From the NCBI GenBank assembly GCA_002440125.1, contig DJRQ01000035.1, positions 8,074 through 72,073 on the forward strand: a stretch of DNA of 64,000 bases, given 5' to 3'. The position numbers were made by a program, and so were the translations under genes. This DNA comes from Caryophanales bacterium UBA6356 (GTDB lineage: Bacteria; Bacillota_I; Bacilli_A; RFN20; CAG-826). The notes under the pieces were generated by a model. It saw nothing but the letters and a program-made list of their open reading frames with translations. It was not told the origin of the DNA and made no database searches. Each line of letters begins with the position of its first letter. Position 1 is the stretch's first letter. This document shows positions 27,199-36,821 of this stretch, in pieces.

Positions 27199-28764
27199 TT
27201 ATAGCAATGGTGCAAAGAGGGACAAAATGGCCCATAAAAGCCATTTTTTCCGTTTTTGTCTTTTCCACGATTCGAAGCGGATTTCTTGGCTAACCTCAAA
27301 AGTGTCGAGAAAGTCTTGCTTCATCTTAGGAATCGCTGAGTTCTTGATTAACAAAGTGCTATTCTCGCTATGCAGATAAAGCGAACGATAGTCGAGATTG
27401 ATAGTGCCGATGCTGGCTAAGGAATCATCCACCACAAACATCTTTTGATGGACGAAACCGGGCGTGTACTCATAGATTTTTACCCCTTTCGAAAGGAGCT
27501 CCCCATAGTTTTTCCGCGTCAATTCAAAAACCATTTTCTTGTCGGGAATATGAGGGACAAGAAGACGCACATCCACGCCGCTAAGCGCGGCTCGGATGAT
27601 GGCGTCTTTCATCTTTTCGTCAGGCAAAAAGTAAGGCGTCGACATATAGACGTACTTTTTGGCGCTTCCTAGCAAGGAGATATAGACCTCCTCCCCGATA
27701 GGCACTTCATCATACGGGATATCCCCATAAGGCAAGACAAAGCCATCGTTTGGAGGAAAGCCGCCATCTTCGTCGATATAGCGTTCCGGTTCATAAAGGC
27801 GGTAATCGATTTTCTTGCCGAGTTTGCCAAAGTTGGTTTCATAATCGGCCAAAAAGAGAAGGGTATAGCCATAAACCGCTTTCCCCTTCACCATAATGGC
27901 ATTGTCTTTCCAATGCCCGAAACGTTTTTCGCGATTGATGTATTCATCGGCAATATTGATGCCGCCAGTGAAGGCCGTATGTCCGTCGATAACCAAAATC
28001 TTACGGTGGTTCCGATTGTTCATTCGGACATCCAAAAAAGGCTTGATAGGACGGAAAATGTGGGCCTTGATGCCTTCTTTTCGGAGTTCTTTGTCGTAAT
28101 GGGGAGAGGTCGCCCCAAGGTTACCGACATCATCGTATATAACGCGAACATCCACGCCTTCTTTTGCTTTTTCTTTGAGTATGGAAAGGATTTGGAACCA
28201 CATGAAACCCGGTTTGATGATGAAAAATTCCAAAAAGATGAAGTGCTTGGCCTTTTTGAGCTCCGAAAGCATTCTCGGGAAAGCGTCATCGCCTAATGGG
28301 AAATAAGAAACCTCGCTATGGGAGAAAAGGCGCCCACTTCTTTCCTTTTCGATTAAGGAAGCGATCTTCGCTCCCTCTTGAGAGCTCTTCTCTAGAGCTT
28401 CCTCTTCGTCTAATAAACGCGGCTCTTCCGATAAAAGCTGGTAATACCTCTTGCTATAGGCGACCGCTTTCCTCGTTTTAAGCTTATGGGCGAAAAGCAA
28501 ATAGAAAACAACGCCAAGAAAAGGCAAGGCCACAATCAAAAAAAGCCAGCTAAGCTTATATTCGTTCTCGGCGCTGCTATTGACGATGAAAACGCCTAAA
28601 GCAACTGAAAAGAGCCAAGAACCGACGATGAAATAAGTGGCGTAATTGCTTTGTAATCCATCATTGAGCAAAGTGACGCAAAACCAAGCGACAAGGCCGA
28701 TTTCGGCAAGCACAAGAAGAATCGTGATGGCTTTGGTCCAAATGCCTTTGGCAAAAAATTTCAT
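27199..28764 (-). CDS. cls: Cardiolipin synthase
   Basis: A phospholipase-D-type cardiolipin synthase of about 521 residues. Two N-terminal membrane segments (about residues 10-32 and 42-62, plus a third hydrophobic stretch to 95) precede two HKD motifs: NHRKILVIDG (about 231-240) and VHQKMFVVDD (about 440-449). It condenses phosphatidylglycerol to cardiolipin at the membrane. Two adjacent ATG codons exist; 28764 leaves 7 nt after an extended -10 (TGC TAGAAT), so a leaderless transcript is likely. It heads the cls-adh-galM-galT-galK-rimO run. Confidence 0.93.
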   Translation of the reverse strand: MKFFAKGIWTKAITILLVLAEIGLVAWFCVTLLNDGLQSNYATYFIVGSWLFSVALGVFIVNSSAENEYKLSWLFLIVALPFLGVVFYLLFAHKLKTRKAVAYSKRYYQLLSEEPRLLDEEEALEKSSQEGAKIASLIEKERSGRLFSHSEVSYFPLGDDAFPRMLSELKKAKHFIFLEFFIIKPGFMWFQILSILKEKAKEGVDVRVIYDDVGNLGATSPHYDKELRKEGIKAHIFRPIKPFLDVRMNNRNHRKILVIDGHTAFTGGINIADEYINREKRFGHWKDNAIMVKGKAVYGYTLLFLADYETNFGKLGKKIDYRLYEPERYIDEDGGFPPNDGFVLPYGDIPYDEVPIGEEVYISLLGSAKKYVYMSTPYFLPDEKMKDAIIRAALSGVDVRLLVPHIPDKKMVFELTRKNYGELLSKGVKIYEYTPGFVHQKMFVVDDSLASIGTINLDYRSLYLHSENSTLLIKNSAIPKMKQDFLDTFEVSQEIRFESWKRQKRKKWLLWAILSLFAPLL

Positions 28765-28771
28765 CATCCCT

Positions 28772-28777
28772 ATTCTA
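28772..28777 (-). promoter_or_regulatory. Extended -10 promoter of the cls-gal operon
   Basis: TAGAAT preceded by TGC; the -35 is poor. It overlaps a palindrome. Confidence 0.5.
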
Positions 28778-28789
28778 GCAAAGCTAGAA
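28773..28789. promoter_or_regulatory. Palindromic candidate operator before cls
   Basis: TTCTAGCAAAGCTAGAA is a perfect 7-3-7 inverted repeat overlapping the -10 of the cls-gal operon. It has no T-run and so is not a terminator. Confidence 0.5.
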
Positions 28790-28802
28790 GAGAAAAGGGG
28801 AA

Positions 28803-30278
28803 TTAATCGACATCAAGCGCTTCGAGGCCTTTTTTGTTCTCTCCCGTTTGCCTTTTCGGAGCTTTGACGAAGAGGAAAATCGCAAAGGCGAGGCTCATAA
28901 AGCAAAAGGCGTAAATCGGTAAGGCGCGCCATTGTTTGGTTCCTTTGAAAATAAGGCCGATAAGGATCGGGGTCACGCTTTGGGCAATCATGCTCGCGGT
29001 GTAGTAATAGCCGGTAAATTTGCCAATTTGCTTGCTGTTACAGAAATCCACGACCATCGGGAAGCTATTGATGTGAATAAGAGAAGAGCCAATGCCCATA
29101 ATGCCAAAAACAATAAAGAGCACCCAAGGGCCTTTGGTTTCGTAAGTAAGGGCCGCCCCATCATTTATGCCACTGGGGACGAAGATGAAGCCAAGATAGC
29201 AAAGAGCAACCACGGCAATACCGATAAGAACCGTCTTTTTCCTTCCGATTTTATCGGCTAAAAAGCCAGCGACCAAGAAAGTCAAGGCCGAGCAAATGCC
29301 ATTGACCAAATCGAGGCTGCTTTTAAAACTCGTGGGCGAATCCAAATAGAACATGGTGTAAGAGCTCATGAACGTTTCGACGGCGTTAAAGGCCATAAAC
29401 CAGCAGACTTCCGAGGCCAAAATAAGAAGAAGGGCTTTTTTGTTGGCTTTGCTCATCGGGGCGTTATCGTCGACTTGATCGACTGTTTCGCTCATCTTAT
29501 CGCCACGCTCCATCTCGCTTTTCATCGCTAAGGCAATCTTATTTTCCTTCACTTTCCAAACGAGCACCAAAAGGGAAAGAAGCATTACCACGCTAGCGAC
29601 TAAGAAAGGCACTTCGATCCACCATAGCTTCTCATAGGAATTCGTTTTAGACGCATCTAGATAAGAACTGAAAGGCATGATGATGCCAAATAAAACCGCC
29701 ACCGCGCCTCCGATATAGCCGATGATATTGATAATGCCATTGGCTTTGCTTCGGAGGGGTTTGGGAGTGACGTCTGGCATAAGGGCGACAGCCGCCGGAC
29801 GGTACATCATCATGAAGCAAAGAACGATGACCATGGTGGTGATAACGCCGCCAATCCCCACGGCGTAGTTATCTTGAATCATGCCAAGATGGAAGAAGAC
29901 GGGAATGAAGGGAAGGGCGATCGCGCTTACCACCGTTCCCACGATGATAAAGGGCATTCGGCGCCCTAATTTGGTATGCGTTTTGTCGCTTAAGGAGCCG
30001 AAAATCGGCATCAAAAATAAAGCGGCTATGTTATCAAGCGCCATAATGATGCCAACGAGATATTGGACATCGAGAAAGAGGTTTTGGTTCTCTGGCAGCT
30101 TTAATGCGGCCGAATCCACACCGTAAATCGACTCGGCGAAAAGATAAGTCAAAAAGGAGCCGCAATAGGAATTGTAGATGCCCCACAAAAGCAAAATGCC
30201 AAAGAAGGCAATGCCGATAAGGCAAGTCCTTTTGACATTGAGTTTCATTTTTTTAGGCTTTGATGACGTTTGTTCCAT
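28803..30278 (-). CDS. MFS sugar transporter (SLC45/GPH-like)
   Basis: An integral membrane carrier of about 491 residues with 12 predicted segments. The cytoplasmic loop after segment 2 carries GSLSDKTHTKLGRRMPFI, the MFS signature seen in SLC45-like sugar/proton symporters, and a second copy-like motif (GFLADKIGRKKTVLIG) lies in the second half. A cytoplasmic loop of about 30 charged residues joins the halves. ATG 30278 has AAGG 6 nt upstream. It lies between the pho operon and the gal operon on the same strand, suggesting import of galactosides or other oligosaccharides; substrate is inference. Confidence 0.85.
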   Translation of the reverse strand: MEQTSSKPKKMKLNVKRTCLIGIAFFGILLLWGIYNSYCGSFLTYLFAESIYGVDSAALKLPENQNLFLDVQYLVGIIMALDNIAALFLMPIFGSLSDKTHTKLGRRMPFIIVGTVVSAIALPFIPVFFHLGMIQDNYAVGIGGVITTMVIVLCFMMMYRPAAVALMPDVTPKPLRSKANGIINIIGYIGGAVAVLFGIIMPFSSYLDASKTNSYEKLWWIEVPFLVASVVMLLSLLVLVWKVKENKIALAMKSEMERGDKMSETVDQVDDNAPMSKANKKALLLILASEVCWFMAFNAVETFMSSYTMFYLDSPTSFKSSLDLVNGICSALTFLVAGFLADKIGRKKTVLIGIAVVALCYLGFIFVPSGINDGAALTYETKGPWVLFIVFGIMGIGSSLIHINSFPMVVDFCNSKQIGKFTGYYYTASMIAQSVTPILIGLIFKGTKQWRALPIYAFCFMSLAFAIFLFVKAPKRQTGENKKGLEALDVD

Positions 30279-30313
30279 AAATGACCTTCTTTCTTTCGAT
30301 TGTTTATCGAACC

Positions 30314-31057
30314 TCATTTTCTTAGAGGCGCCTTCCACTCAAATCCTTCCCGCAAGAGGAATTCCTTTTTCTTTTCGTTAAAGCAAGAGACGCTAAACTT
30401 CTCAGGATGGGCGAGGAAAAATTCCCGAAGTTCTTGATTGATAAGAGGCAAAACCTTGATAAAGAGAGGGTTGGTCTCAATGGGATCATAGAGAATTTCA
30501 GGCCCTTTCTTAATGAAAGACATCATTTCCTTGGCCTTTTCTTTGCCGAATTGAAGCACCAATGTCTCATAATTCGGCAAAAGGCTTGCTCTTTCTTCCT
30601 CGCTAAAACGGAAGCAAAGCGAAATATTTCGCATCATATAGAGGTAGCTATCCTCCCTTTTTCCACATCGGAAAGCCAAAAAGGAGGCATTTTCGGCCAC
30701 GAAGCGCTCATTCCTTACGTCCTCGAGTTCGCTAAAAGCCAAAAGCAAAAGCTCATAGGAGGAAAGAGCTTCCTCTGGCAAGAAGCGCTTGCTATTCTTT
30801 TTCAAAACCTCAAGCGCATCATAAGCCCACTCTCTCCCCTTATAGGGCTCTTTATCGTTACTGAAAGCGAAAAAGCAAAGCAAATCCAGCGCCAATAGAT
30901 CATTGGGTTCTTGCATAAAGCCGTTTTTATAGGCGCTTTCGCGGAAGGAAATGGCTAAGGAAGAGAAGCCCTTTGCCTTCTCTTTCATGATTTTCTTAAA
31001 AAGATAGTCGTAGCCGCTTTCGGCTTCTTCCAGGCTCATCTTTTCCTCAGTTTTCAT
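30314..31057 (-). CDS. Unknown helical protein trailing the pho operon
   Basis: A 247-residue soluble protein I do not recognise. It is rich in Glu, Lys, Phe and Leu with a pattern of helix pairs (for example ALDLLCFFAFSNDKEPYKGRE and SYELLLLAFSELEDVRNE in the middle), suggesting a helical-repeat, TPR-like fold. No signal peptide, membrane segment or catalytic motif. ATG 31057 has GGGGA upstream and lies 12 nt after phoR, so it is probably the last gene of the phosphate operon. Confidence 0.65.
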   Translation of the reverse strand: MKTEEKMSLEEAESGYDYLFKKIMKEKAKGFSSLAISFRESAYKNGFMQEPNDLLALDLLCFFAFSNDKEPYKGREWAYDALEVLKKNSKRFLPEEALSSYELLLLAFSELEDVRNERFVAENASFLAFRCGKREDSYLYMMRNISLCFRFSEEERASLLPNYETLVLQFGKEKAKEMMSFIKKGPEILYDPIETNPLFIKVLPLINQELREFFLAHPEKFSVSCFNEKKKEFLLREGFEWKAPLRK

Positions 31058-31069
31058 CTTTTCCCCGCC

Positions 31070-32428
31070 TTAGAAAATGATCTCGAATGTGCTTCCTTTT
31101 CCAAGTTCGCTATTCACTTTAACACGATAGCCGTTATTAAGACACAAATGTTTGACGATGGCTAAGCCTAGGCCAGTGCTGTCGTTAGAACGGCTCCGCG
31201 AGCGATCGGCGATGTAGAATCTTTCGAAAATGCGCGGCATATCCTTTTTCGCAATGCCTACGCCGGTGTCAGAAATAGAAAAGCTTTTGGAATCCAAATG
31301 GATCTCGAGCAAGCCGCCTTCTTTGTTGTACTTGATCGCATTGCTAATAAGATTTTCGAAAATCATCGACAAATCCTTAGCGCTTCCTTTTAAAATGGTT
31401 GGTTTTTCGTCTTTTATGAGCTTAATCCCCTTCTTCTCGATCTGCGGTTTGAAAGTCAAAAGCATCGACTCCACCATCGCTAAAACATCCACCTCTTCCT
31501 TTTTTTGCGGAAGATTGGACTCGATGCCGAAAAGAGTGAACATCCCTTCGACGATGGCTTTCATGTGGAGAGCGCTTTGGAGAGTCACATCGTTGGCTTT
31601 CAAAAGGCCTTCTTTATCGTTCACGATGCCATTTTGGATGAGTTCTTGGTAACCGATGATGGAGGTCAAAGGGCTTTTAAGCTCGTGAGAGGCGTTTTGA
31701 AAGAATTCCTTCCGTATTTTGGCAGCCAGGCGATTTTCCGAAACGTCAAGGACGAAAAAAGCGAAACGATAGGACTCCGCCTTGGTATCGTTGGCGGTCG
31801 GGATAAACAAATAGGTCTTTTCGCCTATTGGGACGTCAAAGGAGTGAACAATCCCTTCGAAAAGAGCGCGATAGTTGCGATTGGCTTCTTCGCCTAAGCC
31901 CAAAGAAGGGAAGTCTTTCCCAAGCGTTTCTTCCCGCGTCTTCCCTAAATATCCTAAAGCGATGTCATTGGCATCTTTCACTTTGTAGTTGTTGTCGAAA
32001 AGGAGATAGCCTTGCCGCATATGGGAGATAAGAAAGTCGTCCTTCTTCTTTTCTTCCATCATCTCGCCGAGAAGCTTTTGATAGGAAGAAAGAGCTTTTT
32101 TTACGGCGAAAAGAAGATCTTTTTCATCGCCTTCAAGAAAGAAGTCCGGGCATTCTTTCCGAAGCAAAAGAAGTTTTTTCTTCTCTTCCTTCTTAATGGC
32201 AAAAGAAGCTAAAAAAGAGCAGCAAACAGCAAGGAGGATGGTCCCTAGAAGAGAGATAAGAAGAACCCGATAGGAGCACTCCTTTTCTTCGCTAAAAAAC
32301 AAAACGAGAAAAGAAAGGCCCGACAAAAGAAAGCCAAAGCCGAAAAAGCAAACAAAAGGAAGCCAAAAACGCCTTTTAGCCGTTCCAGCGGTATCCGACG
32401 CCGTAGACCGTTTCGATGATTTTCCCAT
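31070..32428 (-). CDS. phoR: PhoR-like sensor histidine kinase
   Basis: A kinase of about 452 residues with two N-terminal membrane segments (about 20-42 and 53-75), almost no extracytoplasmic loop, a PAS domain (about 120-215), the HisKA helix with NASHELKSPLTSIIGY (phospho-His), and an HATPase domain with N box FENLISNAIKYN and G boxes ISDTGVGIA and DSTGLGLAIVKHL. The lack of a sensor loop is typical of PhoR types that listen to PstSCAB through PhoU. ATG 32428 (AGGTGA upstream) overlaps the end of phoP by about 50 nt. Confidence 0.92.
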   Translation of the reverse strand: MGKSSKRSTASDTAGTAKRRFWLPFVCFFGFGFLLSGLSFLVLFFSEEKECSYRVLLISLLGTILLAVCCSFLASFAIKKEEKKKLLLLRKECPDFFLEGDEKDLLFAVKKALSSYQKLLGEMMEEKKKDDFLISHMRQGYLLFDNNYKVKDANDIALGYLGKTREETLGKDFPSLGLGEEANRNYRALFEGIVHSFDVPIGEKTYLFIPTANDTKAESYRFAFFVLDVSENRLAAKIRKEFFQNASHELKSPLTSIIGYQELIQNGIVNDKEGLLKANDVTLQSALHMKAIVEGMFTLFGIESNLPQKKEEVDVLAMVESMLLTFKPQIEKKGIKLIKDEKPTILKGSAKDLSMIFENLISNAIKYNKEGGLLEIHLDSKSFSISDTGVGIAKKDMPRIFERFYIADRSRSRSNDSTGLGLAIVKHLCLNNGYRVKVNSELGKGSTFEIIF

Positions 32429-33056
32429 CTTTATCACCTAATTTCTTCCTAAGATCCTTGATGTGAACGTCAAGGACCCTCGATTCATAGCAAGCGTCGT
32501 TGCCCCATAGTTTCTTAAAGAGCTCGTCGCGCGTAATAACTTTATCTTTATTCATCGCAAAGAAAAGCAAAAGCTCGAATTCGGTGTAGGTCAAACGAAC
32601 AGGCGTCTCTTTTTCGAAAAGTTCGCGCCGCGCTGGTATCAAAGTGAAATCGCCAAAATGGATGTTTTCGGAGGTTAAGATCCTTCGAGCCTTCGAGTTC
32701 ACGCGGGAGATGAGTTCAAGAACGTCGAAAGGTTTGGAAATATAGTCATCCGCGCCAAGTTCGAGGCCTTCGATTTTGTTTTCAAGAAGCGTCTTAGCGG
32801 AAACGATGAGAATCTGAAGAGAATCATCATGATATTCCTCGCGGATCTTCCGAAGGACGTCTTCCCCTTTCATTTCCGGGAGCATGAGATCCAGCAAAAG
32901 GATATTCGGCTTCTTTTTCTGATAGTCTTCCAAAAAGGAAGTGGGCCTATCAAAGGTCCGAATCTCATATCCCTGGCTTTTTAAGGCCAAATTCATCAAA
33001 CGGGAAATATCGGCATCGTCTTCGAGTATGTCGATAAGCAGCTCTTTTTTTTCCAT
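32376..33056 (-). CDS. phoP: PhoP/PhoB-type response regulator
   Basis: A 226-residue OmpR-family regulator. The receiver domain has the acidic pocket (EDDAD), phospho-acceptor Asp in NILLLDLMLPE (about residue 52) and the Lys of IVSAK; the C-terminal winged helix ends GKIIETVYGVGYRWNG, the usual family ending. Position between phoU and phoR in a pst operon indicates control of the phosphate regulon. Confidence 0.93.
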   Translation of the reverse strand: MEKKELLIDILEDDADISRLMNLALKSQGYEIRTFDRPTSFLEDYQKKKPNILLLDLMLPEMKGEDVLRKIREEYHDDSLQILIVSAKTLLENKIEGLELGADDYISKPFDVLELISRVNSKARRILTSENIHFGDFTLIPARRELFEKETPVRLTYTEFELLLFFAMNKDKVITRDELFKKLWGNDACYESRVLDVHIKDLRKKLGDKDGKIIETVYGVGYRWNG

Positions 33057-33058
33057 AA

Positions 33059-33685
33059 CTAAATTATCATCCTATTTTTATAAAGGCCGGAAGCGATGTA
33101 AATAGCCCATTCGGCAATATTGGTACTATGGTCGGCCACCCTTTCGGCGTATTTGGCCAACAATATGCTATAGACGTTTTCCACATCGTTGTTCCCTTTA
33201 TCGGGGCTTAGCGCGATGTCCTCGACGATTTTGGCGTAGAGCTTATCCACCTCATCGTCACGTTCGATAATCTCTTGCGATTTCTTTTCGTCGAGATTCA
33301 AAAAAGCATCGAAAGAGTCCTCCACCATGCGTAGGCTCTTCTCGAGAATGCTCTTCAAAAGAGGGTTCACTTTGAAATGGGATCCTTTTTTGAGGTTGGA
33401 GACGCACCAAAGCACGTCTTCGGCGTGGTCGCCGATCCTCTCGAAATCGGAAACGGCTTTGAAAATGCCGGTTATTTCTCTTAAATCCTTGGCAAAAGGC
33501 CGCTCTTTCAAAATGAGTTTCAAGCAATCTTCTTCGATGAGGCATTCGAAGTTATCGATCGTTTCGTCGTTGACCGTCTCTTCTTTGTTCTCCATCGAAT
33601 AGGACTCATAAGCCTTTTGGAGAGAGGAAAGGGTGAATTCGCACATCTTCCTCACACTCGTCTCAAGCGGTTTTAAATCGAGCAT
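33059..33685 (-). CDS. phoU: PhoU phosphate-signalling regulator
   Basis: A 208-residue protein made of two PhoU three-helix bundles. The metal-binding motifs are ERIGDHAEDV (first bundle, about residues 81-90) and ERVADHSTNIAE (second, about 180-191), both in the conserved E-x-x-x-D-H form. PhoU links the Pst transporter to the kinase and keeps it off when phosphate is plentiful. The start follows the pstB stop directly (TAA then ATG). Confidence 0.95.
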   Translation of the reverse strand: MLDLKPLETSVRKMCEFTLSSLQKAYESYSMENKEETVNDETIDNFECLIEEDCLKLILKERPFAKDLREITGIFKAVSDFERIGDHAEDVLWCVSNLKKGSHFKVNPLLKSILEKSLRMVEDSFDAFLNLDEKKSQEIIERDDEVDKLYAKIVEDIALSPDKGNNDVENVYSILLAKYAERVADHSTNIAEWAIYIASGLYKNRMII

Positions 33686-34588
33686 TTAACCAAACCTCCC
33701 TGTGATATAATCCTCGCTTCTCTTATCGCGCGGACGCGAGAAGAATTCTTCCGTCTTATTCATTTCGACTAAATCCCCAAGCATGAAGAAGGCCGTGTAA
33801 TCGCTGATTCTAGAAGCTTGTTGCATATTGTGAGTCACAATCACGATCGTATACTGCTTTTGAAGTTCTCGAATGAGCTCCTCGATGCGAAGGGTTGCGA
33901 TTGGGTCCAAGGCGCTTGTCGGCTCATCCATCAAAAGGACTTCCGGTTTCATGGCCAAGGCTCTCGCGATGCAAAGCCGCTGTTGCTGGCCCCCGCTTAA
34001 GGCTAATGCGCTCCCATTTAGGCGGTCTTTCACTTCCTCGTATAAGGCTGCCCCTTTCAAAGAATCCACCACGATATCCGTGAGCGCTTTCTTGTCTTTG
34101 ATGCCTTGGCAACGGGGCCCATAGCACACATTATCGAAAATGGACATCGGAAAGGGATTCGGCTGCTGGAAGACCATTCCTATTTTAGTCCTTAAAGAAA
34201 TGGTGTCGATAGCATGAATTTCCTTTTCGCGATAGAGGATTTCCCCCTTTATGATCGTTCCATCGATTAAGTCATTCATGCGATTGAGGCAACGGAGCAA
34301 GGTGCTTTTGCCGCATCCTGAAGGCCCGATGAGGGCTAAAACCCTCTTCTCATAGACATCCAGATTGATGTTTTTAAGCGAGTGCTTCTTCCCGTTTTGG
34401 TACCAAAGATTGAGGTTCTTCACCTCGATGATCTTCTTTTCCTTATTAGCGAAAGAGGGATCCGGTCTTTGGAAAAGGGGGTTTACCTCAGGCAAAGACT
34501 TAAAGGGGTTTTCGACCGTTTCCTCGCTAAGAGGTTCATTTTCCTTAGATCTAAACAATTTGTTTTTTATTTTTTCCAGTATTTTCAT
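33686..34588 (-). CDS. pstB: Phosphate ABC transporter ATP-binding protein PstB
   Basis: A 300-residue ATPase. Walker [13 protein letters not shown] (about residue 90), the signature [15 protein letters not shown], Walker [13 protein letters not shown] and the switch His (VTHNMQQA) are all intact. About 50 residues precede the usual PstB start ([10 protein letters not shown]); this charged extension has no recognised motif. The start overlaps the pstA stop (ATGA), and AAGGA lies upstream of this ATG, so the extension appears to be translated. Confidence 0.95.
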   Translation of the reverse strand: MKILEKIKNKLFRSKENEPLSEETVENPFKSLPEVNPLFQRPDPSFANKEKKIIEVKNLNLWYQNGKKHSLKNINLDVYEKRVLALIGPSGCGKSTLLRCLNRMNDLIDGTIIKGEILYREKEIHAIDTISLRTKIGMVFQQPNPFPMSIFDNVCYGPRCQGIKDKKALTDIVVDSLKGAALYEEVKDRLNGSALALSGGQQQRLCIARALAMKPEVLLMDEPTSALDPIATLRIEELIRELQKQYTIVIVTHNMQQASRISDYTAFFMLGDLVEMNKTEEFFSRPRDKRSEDYITGRFG

Positions 34589-35865
34589 GTTCTTTTTCCT
34601 TTCTTCTTTTCAAGGAAATAGGAGATAAGCTTAACGCCGATATTAAGAGCCAAGACCGTCAAAAGAATGATAATGGCAATAGCGGAAGCTTGGTCGTATG
34701 CGGGGCTTTCGCCACTAAGGACATTCCAAATATGGACGGCAAGGGAACTATAGCCGCTTTGGAAGGAGACCGTTTCGCCAATGGTAGCACCCATAGCGAA
34801 AACAAGAGCGGCGCTTTCGCCGACGATTCTTCCGATCGAGAGCAAGGTGCTCGTCAAAATCCCTCCTAAAGCGTTCGGCAGCACGATTTTGAAAATCGTC
34901 TCCGTCTTGCTCGCTCCAAGAGCCAAGCTCGCATCCATATAGTGGCGTGGGACGGCTCGAATAGCTTCTTCGGTCGTCTTGATGACGACTGGCAAAAGCA
35001 TAATCGTAAGCGTCAAAGCCCCACTTAATAAATTGCCGCCGCTTCCGCCAACGATCGAGCTCGCAAATGGCACAAAAATCAAGGCCCCAGCCAAGCCGAA
35101 AATAATGGAAGGGATGCCACTAGTCAAATCGATAAGACTCCGAATGAGAAGCGTTATCCGCCCGCCTTTGGCGTAAAGGGACAAATAAATGGCAGCCCCA
35201 ACGCCAAGAGGCAAAAGGAAAAGCAAGGTCAATCCGATAAGCGCCAAAGTCGTCAGAAGAGAGCCTCTTATGCCACCCCCGAACGTCACAAACGTCATGT
35301 CATAGATGGCACTGGCCTTGTCTAAGGCTTCGGCAAAAGCCTCCGGCGAGCTGCTTCCATAAACCGTTTCGTATTTCCCCTCCTCGTCTTTGATGATAAG
35401 AGAATCAAGCGAGGCTTTGGAAAGGGGGTATTCGAAGGAATTTCCGCTCACATCCAAAAAATCGAAAAACGGCGATCCTTCTTCCAAGGAAACAAGATAG
35501 ACCACTTCTTTCCCATTTAGATTCTTGGTGAGGCCAAAAGAAGCGCCAAACCTCTTGGAAAAAGGGTATTTTTCAAGCCCTTCCTTTTGCGTAAACGGCT
35601 TCCCATCGTGATAATTTTCGATTCGAAAGGAATCGCTCGTCTTATAGCTAAGGGTCTTCGAATGGTAGTCGCCACTTAGGAAATCCCACGAGAGATAAGA
35701 GGAACCTCTCATAAAGACAAAAGCGAGAATCCAAACGAGAATCCCAACGCTCAATAATCCGAAAAGCCAATTCGCAAAAGTCCTAAAGCCATCATGGATT
35801 TTTCTTTTTTTAGACACCCCATCGAAGGAAAGGGGCGCCATCTCTTTTGTCGATTTCTCCATCAT
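34585..35865 (-). CDS. pstA: Phosphate ABC transporter permease PstA with extracytoplasmic insertion
   Basis: A 426-residue permease, against about 280 in most PstA proteins. A first membrane segment (about residues 37-58) is followed by about 130 polar residues (about 60-195) before the remaining five segments and the permease loop motif ([25 protein letters not shown], key residues EAxxxG-like). The extra block should lie outside the membrane, where the binding protein docks. It has no Cys and no recognised domain. The start overlaps the pstC stop, with AGGAGG 5 nt upstream. Confidence 0.9.
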   Translation of the reverse strand: MMEKSTKEMAPLSFDGVSKKRKIHDGFRTFANWLFGLLSVGILVWILAFVFMRGSSYLSWDFLSGDYHSKTLSYKTSDSFRIENYHDGKPFTQKEGLEKYPFSKRFGASFGLTKNLNGKEVVYLVSLEEGSPFFDFLDVSGNSFEYPLSKASLDSLIIKDEEGKYETVYGSSSPEAFAEALDKASAIYDMTFVTFGGGIRGSLLTTLALIGLTLLFLLPLGVGAAIYLSLYAKGGRITLLIRSLIDLTSGIPSIIFGLAGALIFVPFASSIVGGSGGNLLSGALTLTIMLLPVVIKTTEEAIRAVPRHYMDASLALGASKTETIFKIVLPNALGGILTSTLLSIGRIVGESAALVFAMGATIGETVSFQSGYSSLAVHIWNVLSGESPAYDQASAIAIIILLTVLALNIGVKLISYFLEKKKGKRT

Positions 35866-36821
35866 CCCCCCCTCCTTTTCCGTTCCCTTCTCCTCTTAAA
35901 GGAATTAAGAGAGAGGGTGATAGCCAAAATAAGAAGAATCAGAACCAAACCCAGGGAGAAACGTATGTCATACCCCAAAGAATCGACGACCGCTTCACTC
36001 ATACCGCCAAGCATCGCGCTCGTCAAGGTATTCCCCGGGTTAAAAGGATTATAAAAGAAAAGCCCATTCGAACTTCCGCCGATAACCATGGAAACGGCGG
36101 TCGCTTCGCCTAAAGCTCGGCCAATCCCCAAAATAATCCCAGCGAAAATGCCACTTTCGGCGCTCGGAAGGACGACTTTGTAATTCGTTTCTTCTTTGGA
36201 AGCTCCTAAAGCGAGGGAAGCGTCTATCAAAGACGGATCCACATCCGTTATCGCGTTGTAGCTTAAAAGGCCGATGGTCGGAATGGACATAAGAGCCAAT
36301 ACCAAACTCGCCGAGAGTATGCTTTGGCCACCGCTTGTGAGCGACCCGATGATGGGCAAGCCGCGAATAAGAGGACAAAGCACAGCCATGCCGAAAAGCC
36401 CGTAAATGACGCTTGGTATGGAACTAAGGATTTCTAAGGCCGTTTGAAAAACCACCCGAATCCTTTTCGGGGCTACCCTCGCGATAAATAGAGCGCCTAA
36501 AACGGCAATAGGCGCCGCAAAAAGAAGCGATAAGGCCGTTACATAAATCGTCGTAAGCAAGAGAAAAGGCATGCCGCCTTCGCCATTGTAGGTCCAATTA
36601 TAGGAAGTGAAGAAAGCGGATATATCTTGCTTTTCGCCTCGATAATAACCACCAACGAAAGGCTTAATGCCTCGCACGAAAATAAAGCCGACGATAAAAA
36701 AAACAGACAAGGAGCAAAGTAACGCAAAAAGAAGGAAGAAGCCCCCACTCCCCTTATCGAGAGCTTCTTTCCTTTTAGCGATTTTCGTTTCCTTGTCCAA
36801 ATGCGATTGGCAAGAAACCAT
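35862..36821 (-). CDS. pstC: Phosphate ABC transporter permease PstC
   Basis: A 319-residue permease of normal length with six membrane segments. The cytoplasmic coupling motif [18 protein letters not shown] lies near residue 225. Extracytoplasmic polar loop between segments 1 and 2 is of ordinary size (about residues 55-75). The start overlaps the pstS stop (TAATG), so pstS and pstC are translationally coupled. Confidence 0.93.
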   Translation of the reverse strand: MVSCQSHLDKETKIAKRKEALDKGSGGFFLLFALLCSLSVFFIVGFIFVRGIKPFVGGYYRGEKQDISAFFTSYNWTYNGEGGMPFLLLTTIYVTALSLLFAAPIAVLGALFIARVAPKRIRVVFQTALEILSSIPSVIYGLFGMAVLCPLIRGLPIIGSLTSGGQSILSASLVLALMSIPTIGLLSYNAITDVDPSLIDASLALGASKEETNYKVVLPSAESGIFAGIILGIGRALGEATAVSMVIGGSSNGLFFYNPFNPGNTLTSAMLGGMSEAVVDSLGYDIRFSLGLVLILLILAITLSLNSFKRRRERKRRGG

